A stretch of 64,000 bases of DNA, from assembly GCA_022009995.1 (NCBI GenBank), contig CP091734.1:496001-560000 (forward strand), read 5' to 3'. Origin of the DNA: Clostridiales bacterium (GTDB taxonomy: Bacteria > Bacillota > Clostridia > Christensenellales > CAG-917). The position numbers and the translations under genes were made by a program. Below, piece after piece: positions 59,352 through 64,000 of the stretch; positions within the stretch are counted from its first letter, which is position 1; each line of letters opens with the position of its first letter. The notes under the pieces are model-generated. The model saw nothing but the letters and a program-made list of their open reading frames with translations. It did not search any database and was not told the DNA's origin.

Positions 59352-61235
59352 TTATTCCGAAAGTTCCGTCCACTCGGTTATCAGCGGATCAAGCTTTTCT
59401 TCAATCGTTTTTATTTCTTCTTCGACAGCCATTACTTTTTTGTAGTCGGTGTTGACGGTTTCGTCGTCGAGTTTTGCCTGCGCCCGGCTTAGTTCTTCTT
59501 CAAGCGCGGTGATCTTTTTTTCCAAAAATTCGACGCGGTGTTTGCGCCGCGCTTCTTCCTTACTTTCGACGTAGCGTTCCCCGCCGGTTTTTTTGGTCTT
59601 TTCGGGCTTTTCCTTTGCGACTTCTTCCGCGGTTTCTTTTTCTCTTTCTTCGTACTCGTCGAAAGTGCCGTCGAAGTATCTCACCCCGCCGTTTTCAAAC
59701 ACGATAAGGCTTTTTGCAACGCGGTTTATAAGATACCTGTCGTGCGACACGACGATGACCGTGCCCGAAAAATCCATCAGAAGTTTTTCAAGGGTTTCCT
59801 TGCCGATGATGTCCATGTGGTTGGTCGGCTCGTCAAGAATCAGGAAGTTGGGACGACGGCGGAATATTTTTGAAAGCGCAAGGCGCACCTTTTCGCCGCC
59901 CGACAAATCTTTGACGCACTTGAAAACGTCGTCGCCCGAAAGCAAGAATCCTCCCAGCGTTTTTCGTATTTCCCCGTCGTTAAGTTCCGGAAACTCCGCG
60001 CGGAAGTCTTCAAGGACGCTCAACTCGCTTTTCGTTGCGGCAATGGTCTGGTCGAAGTACCCGACGCGCGTTTTCACGCCGAATCGGACGTCTCCCGACA
60101 GCGGCGGGATAAGCCCCGTTATCGTTTTAAGTAAAGTGGATTTGCCCGTGCCGTTGCTGCCGATCACTCCGATTTTCTGTCCCCTTTCGACGGCAAGCGA
60201 TATTTCGCCCAACGGTTTATCGTATCCGAAAACAAGGTCTTTCACAAACAGCGCGTCCCTGACGCTTTCGTACTCGGGCTGGAAAGACGACGCAAACGTC
60301 GAGGTGTCGAAGCGTCGCGGGGTTTCGACAGTACCGAGTCTTTCGATTTCTTTCAGTTTCGACTGCGCCATTGCGGCTTTCGTCGCCTTGTAGCGGAATC
60401 TTTCGACAATTTTTCGGAGCCTGTCGATTTCGGCGGATTTCCATTTTGCGTCTTTCAGCGCCTTGTCGTACGCCTGTTGTTTTTGTGTGAGAAACGCCGT
60501 GTAGTTGCCCTTGTATCTTGTCGTGACGCCGTACTCGATTTCGTAAACGACGCCGACGATGCGGTCCAGAAACATACGGTCGTGCGACACGATAACGACC
60601 GAATTTTTATAATTTTTAAGGTATCCTTCCAGCCACTCCACCGCGGCGATGTCAAGGTGGTTCGTGGGCTCGTCCAAAAGTAAAACGTCGGGTTTTTCAA
60701 GCAACAGTTTCATAAGCGCGATTTTTGTGCGCTGCCCGCCCGAAAAGCACGAAAGTTTTTTGTCAAGGTCTTCGGCGGAAAACCCGAATTTACTCACCGC
60801 CGTCAGATATTCCTTTTTATAAAGGTATCCGCCGATATTTTCAAACCTTTCCATTGCGCGCGAATACGCGCCGACGTTTTCGTCCGACGGGTTTTCGCTC
60901 ATTTTGTCAAGAAGGATTTGCAATTTGTTTTCAAGCCCGACGACGTCCTTGTACGCCGACAAAATTTCCTGCCGGAGAGTCAGTTCGTCGTTCAAAGACA
61001 CCTGTTGAAGATATCCGATTTTCGGCGCGCCCGATATCGAAAACGAGAATTTTTCGTCGCCCGTGCCCGCAACAAGCGGCACTTCCCCGCTAATGCACTT
61101 CAATATGCTGGTTTTTCCGGAGCCGTTCCTGCCGACAAGCGCGATTTTTTCCTTGTCCGACACCGAAAAATTTATTTCGGAAAGCACCGTATTGCCGTCG
61201 TACTCGACGGAGCCGTTGATAATCTCAATTCTCAT
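59352..61235 (-). CDS. ABC-F family ATPase
   Basis: 627 intact residues with two nucleotide-binding domains and no membrane span. Walker A GRNGSGKTS and GSNGTGKST, signatures FSGGQRTKI and LSGGEKVRL, Walker B LLLDEPTNHLD and LILDEPTNHMD, both with the ABC-F EPTNHLD form. The interdomain linker (about residues 240-320) is basic and helical, and a C-terminal coiled coil (EEARRKHRVEFLEKKITALEEEL) resembles Uup/YdiF proteins. Acts on ribosomes. There is no ribosome binding site; the -10 box ends seven bases before the ATG. Confidence 0.92.
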   Translation of the reverse strand: MRIEIINGSVEYDGNTVLSEINFSVSDKEKIALVGRNGSGKTSILKCISGEVPLVAGTGDEKFSFSISGAPKIGYLQQVSLNDELTLRQEILSAYKDVVGLENKLQILLDKMSENPSDENVGAYSRAMERFENIGGYLYKKEYLTAVSKFGFSAEDLDKKLSCFSGGQRTKIALMKLLLEKPDVLLLDEPTNHLDIAAVEWLEGYLKNYKNSVVIVSHDRMFLDRIVGVVYEIEYGVTTRYKGNYTAFLTQKQQAYDKALKDAKWKSAEIDRLRKIVERFRYKATKAAMAQSKLKEIERLGTVETPRRFDTSTFASSFQPEYESVRDALFVKDLVFGYDKPLGEISLAVERGQKIGVIGSNGTGKSTLLKTITGLIPPLSGDVRFGVKTRVGYFDQTIAATKSELSVLEDFRAEFPELNDGEIRKTLGGFLLSGDDVFKCVKDLSGGEKVRLALSKIFRRRPNFLILDEPTNHMDIIGKETLEKLLMDFSGTVIVVSHDRYLINRVAKSLIVFENGGVRYFDGTFDEYEEREKETAEEVAKEKPEKTKKTGGERYVESKEEARRKHRVEFLEKKITALEEELSRAQAKLDDETVNTDYKKVMAVEEEIKTIEEKLDPLITEWTELSE

Positions 61236-61242
61236 ACGTCCG

Positions 61243-61271
61243 ATTATACAAAACTTTTGTTAATTTGTCAT
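61243..61271 (-). promoter_or_regulatory. Promoter of the ABC-F gene, leaderless
   Basis: Minus-strand ATGACA (61266-61271), 17-base spacer, TATAAT (61243-61248), with CGGACGT between it and the ATG. Confidence 0.65.
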
Positions 61272-61357
61272 TCGTTATGAACACAAGATAATAACGCGCT
61301 CTTTACATATTTTAAAATCGGTGCTATAATCCTATCAAACGAGGTAATGATAATTAT

Positions 61358-62134
61358 ATGGTCGGTTTAACGTCAAACAATTTAATGAACCTTAGCATGG
61401 CGGAACGCTTCGATAAGTTCAAAGAAAAAGGCTTCGGCTCGGTCATGATATGGCTCGGCCCCGACGCCAAAGAATCCGCGGACGAACGCGCCACTCTTGC
61501 CGAACGCGCCGGGCTTTTCATTGAAAACTTCCATTTAAGTTGCGACCACCTGAACGAAATGTGGATCGACTGCAAGGAAGGGGACGAACGCATTTCCCGC
61601 TTTAAGGACGAAATTGCGGCAGCCTCGAAACACGGCGTGAAAACGGTTGTCTGCCACCTGACGCACGGCGATTTTCCGCCTTTTGTGTCGACAATCGGCA
61701 CGAATCGTATCGAAGACCTTGTGAAATTTGCGGAAAACGCAAACGTGAAACTTGCGTTTGAAAACGTCATCACGAAAGACCACGTCACCTACGTTCTGGA
61801 AAATTTCAAGTCGCCTTACGTCGGGCTTTGCTATGACGTCGGACACGACCACTACTGGCGCGTTCAGGATTGGCTGGGGCTTTTCGGCGACAGGGTTTTC
61901 GCCCTGCACCTGCACGACAATTTCGCCGATAAGGATTCCCACTTCATACCCTTTGACGGCAGCATCGACTGGCAGTACACGCTACCCCGCCTTGCGAAAA
62001 CGAGTTACCGCGGCACGACCACGCTTGAAACGAAGGACGCCGCCTACGTTTACGACGCCTCGCCCGATAAATATCTGGAACACGCGTTAAGCGTCGGCAA
62101 CTATATCGACAAATTCCTTGAAAGCAACCGCTGA
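61358..62134 (+). CDS. Sugar phosphate isomerase/epimerase, TIM barrel
   Basis: 258 intact residues of the xylose-isomerase-like superfamily. Metal-site residues are visible in LAFENVI, CYDVGHDHYW, ALHLHDNFADKDSH and TLETKD. GAGGTAATG lies upstream of the ATG. Stands alone between the ABC-F gene and alaS; the substrate is unknown. Confidence 0.85.
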   Translation: MVGLTSNNLMNLSMAERFDKFKEKGFGSVMIWLGPDAKESADERATLAERAGLFIENFHLSCDHLNEMWIDCKEGDERISRFKDEIAAASKHGVKTVVCHLTHGDFPPFVSTIGTNRIEDLVKFAENANVKLAFENVITKDHVTYVLENFKSPYVGLCYDVGHDHYWRVQDWLGLFGDRVFALHLHDNFADKDSHFIPFDGSIDWQYTLPRLAKTSYRGTTTLETKDAAYVYDASPDKYLEHALSVGNYIDKFLESNR

Positions 62135-62146
62135 ACGGCAAAATAA

Positions 62147-62178
62147 AAAACACAAAACCGCGTTGGTTTTGTGTTTTC
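62147..62178. terminator. Bidirectional terminator
   Basis: AAAACACAAAACC and GGTTTTGTGTTTT pair around GCGTT, between the convergent epimerase and alaS genes. Confidence 0.9.
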
Positions 62179-62214
62179 TTTTTGTTTTTTTGGTTGGGTT
62201 TTCTTTTTTTCGTT

Positions 62215-63998
62215 TTATTGACCGATGACAGCTTTGATACGCCTGACTCCCGCGGAGCTTGACTGTTCTTTCGTGATTTTGAAAGATTTTAAGTCGCCCG
62301 TGTTGTTTGCATGCGGTCCGCCGCAAATTTCCTTGCTGAAATCGCCGATGGTATAAACTTTTACCTTTTCGCCGTACTTGTTGTCGAAGATACCGATTGC
62401 GCCCTGCGCTTTCGCTTCGTCAACGGTCATTTCTTCGCACACGACGGGGATATTCTTTTTGATTTGTTCGTTGACAAGGTCTTCAACCGCTTTTATTTCG
62501 TCCGCCGTCATTGCGCGGTCGAAACCGAAGTCGAACCTTAATCTTTCGGCGGTGATATTGCTGCCGCGCTGGCGCGCCTCGCCGCCCAGAACTTTCATAA
62601 GAGCGGAATGTAAAAGGTGCGTTGCCGTGTGGAGTTTTGCGGTTTCTTCGGAATTGTCCGCAAGCCCGCCGTGGAATTTCTGTTCCGCGCCTGCCTGCGA
62701 TTTTTTCTGGTGTTCCTTGAACGCGTCTTCGTATCCTTGTACGTCGACTTCGAACCCGTTTTCGTGCGCGAGTTCTTCCGTCATCTCGATGGGGAATCCG
62801 AAAGTATCGTAAAGACGGAATGCGGTTTTTCCGCTTATCGTCTTTGTGGGAATGTGTGTGATGACCTTTTCAAACTCTTTCAAGCCTTGTTGCAAGGTGT
62901 TGGAGAATCTGATTTCTTCCTTGTCAAGTTCCGACACAATCCTGTCTTTATTGGTCAAAAGATACTGATAAACGTCCTGATATTGCGAAATATACTGTTC
63001 CGCAATCTTGGAAAGCGAACGCTCGGGAAGGTCGATGATGCGTCCGAAACGCACCGCACGACGGATAAGTCTCCTAAGAATATAGCCTTGGTCGACGTTG
63101 CTTGGCACAATGCCTTTCACGTCGCCGATAAGGAAGGTCGAGGTGCGGATATGGTCGGCGATTATGCGCATCGCTTTCGTGACGGTTTCGCTTTCGTCGT
63201 ACTTGTGTCCCGAAAGATTTTCGATGAGCGCGATCGCGGGTTTGAACAAGTCGGTTTCATAAACCGATTTGTATCCGTTCAGAATGCAAAGCATACGTTC
63301 AAGCCCCATTCCCTCGTCAACGTTCTTTGTTTAAGCGGCGAGAAGGTGCCGTCGGCGTTTTTGAAGTATTGCATAAAGACGTCGTTGCCGATTTCGACGT
63401 ACTTGCCGCAGTCGCACGCGGGCGAACATTCGTCGGAGCATTTGGGTTTTCCGGTGTCGATGAACATTTCGGTGTCGGGACCGCAAGGACCGGTAACGCC
63501 GGCAGGCCCCCACCAGTTGTTTCTTTCGGAAGGAAGAAAATGCGGTCTTCGGGGACACCCATCTTTTTCCAGAATTCCGCGCTTTCGTCGTCGCGGGGGC
63601 AGTCTTCGTCGCCCTTGAAAACGGTAACCGCGAATTTGTCTTTGTCGAATTCAAGATGATTCAGCAAGAAGTCGTACGAGCAGGAAATTGCGTATTCCTT
63701 GAAGTAATCTCCGAGCGACCATCTGCCCAGCATTTCAAAAAAACGTGCAGTGCGTCGGATCGCCGACCTCTTCGATATCGCCCGTGCGGACGCAGATTTG
63801 CACGTCGGTCAGACGGTTGCCCGCGGGGTGTTTTTCGCCGAGAAGGTACGGTACGAGGGGGTGCATGCCCGCCGTCGTGAACAATACCGTCGGATCGTTT
63901 TCGGGGATAAGCGACGCGCTGGAAATAACGGCGTGTCCCTTTGATTTGTAGTAGTCGAGATAAATTTTGCGAAGTTCGCTGCTTGTAAGATTTTTCAT
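62215..63998 (-). CDS. alaS: Alanine--tRNA ligase, short form lacking C-Ala (three frameshifts)
   Basis: AlaRS of about 594 residues. The start MKNLTSSELRKIYLDYYKSKGH at 63998 is two bases from the window end. The catalytic core is visible (TTAGMHPLVPYLLG, RTGDIEEVGDPTHCTFFEMLGRWSLGDYFKE), as is a Cys-rich zinc insert (PKCSDECSPACDCGKYVEIGNDVFMQY), a helical tRNA-recognition part, and the editing domain with HTATHLLHSAL and CGGPHANNTG. It stops at IKAVIGQ, directly after the editing domain, so the DHHA1/C-Ala domain of 875-residue AlaRS is missing. A terminator follows 37 bases later, so the end is genuine. Breaks near 63730 (T7 for T6), 63515 and 63325. Confidence 0.93.
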
Positions 63999-64000
63999 AA

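Noticed and set aside
42840..63730. Programmed ribosomal frameshifting as cause of the split genes
   Set aside because: Breaks occur in dozens of unrelated families, with varied direction and context, and without conserved slippery sequences or stimulatory structures.

Overview
The window looks like a chromosomal segment of an anaerobic, probably gut-associated low- to mid-GC Gram-positive bacterium of the Clostridia type. The grounds are strong AGGAGG-type ribosome binding sites, many short lipoproteins with a Cys near residue 25, BspA-type leucine-rich repeats, InlB/MBG-type surface repeats, a CsoR/CopA/CopZ copper locus, an ArsR/HMA/P-type ATPase locus and a hexuronate operon. No rRNA gene, CRISPR array or complete prophage is visible. 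The exact lineage cannot be fixed from sequence reading alone.

A feature of the whole window is that about 27 genes are broken by roughly 40 single frameshifts, many at short homopolymers. Restoring the frame nearly always recovers a canonical family sequence and the expected start/stop overlap with the next gene. The likeliest cause is uncorrected sequencing indels, so these genes are annotated as single CDSs spanning the shifts.

Layout. 1-3.9 kb: 3' part of a large serine recombinase, a BspA-like lipoprotein and a nested inverted repeat. 3.9-6.5 kb: an ECF sigma factor, its RsgI-like anti-sigma factor and a lipoprotein whose upstream region shares a promoter-like block with the sigma operon. 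6.5-10.6 kb: GH13 alpha-glucosidase, EamA transporter, small membrane protein, lipoprotein. 10.7-11.5 kb: tRNA-fMet, tRNA-Met, tRNA-Glu and tRNA-Val with an rRNA-type boxA but no rRNA, followed by a repeat-rich tail. 12-24.3 kb: an operon for glucuronate catabolism (uxaC, uxuA, an SDR standing in for the fructuronate reductase, eda, kdgK) with GPH symporter, Gfo/Idh oxidoreductases, TIM-barrel epimerases, esterase and a divergent AraC regulator. 24.4-29 kb: membrane protein, then an MFS/CDF/metallophosphoesterase operon. 29.4-32 kb: ArsR-regulated Cd/Zn-type ATPase. 32-37.4 kb: MATE exporter, GNAT, TPR plus DUF4037 pair, TetR. 37.6-40.5 kb: radical SAM enzyme and FGGY sugar kinase. 40.5-44.4 kb: dense hairpin repeats and an amino-acid-type ABC operon whose binding protein is apparently circularly permuted. 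44.4-56.1 kb: YczE-like protein and a four-gene operon of an ABC exporter with two very large surface proteins. 56.3-59.3 kb: csoR-copA-copZ. 59.3-64 kb: ABC-F ATPase, sugar isomerase/epimerase and a short AlaRS lacking the C-Ala domain.

The most unusual items are the circularly permuted substrate-binding protein, a family of hairpins with a conserved TAC...GTA apex and covarying stems, the arrays of mini-hairpins, the duplicated ECF-type promoter, and at least four genes whose -10 box sits only 6-9 bases before the start codon (leaderless transcripts).
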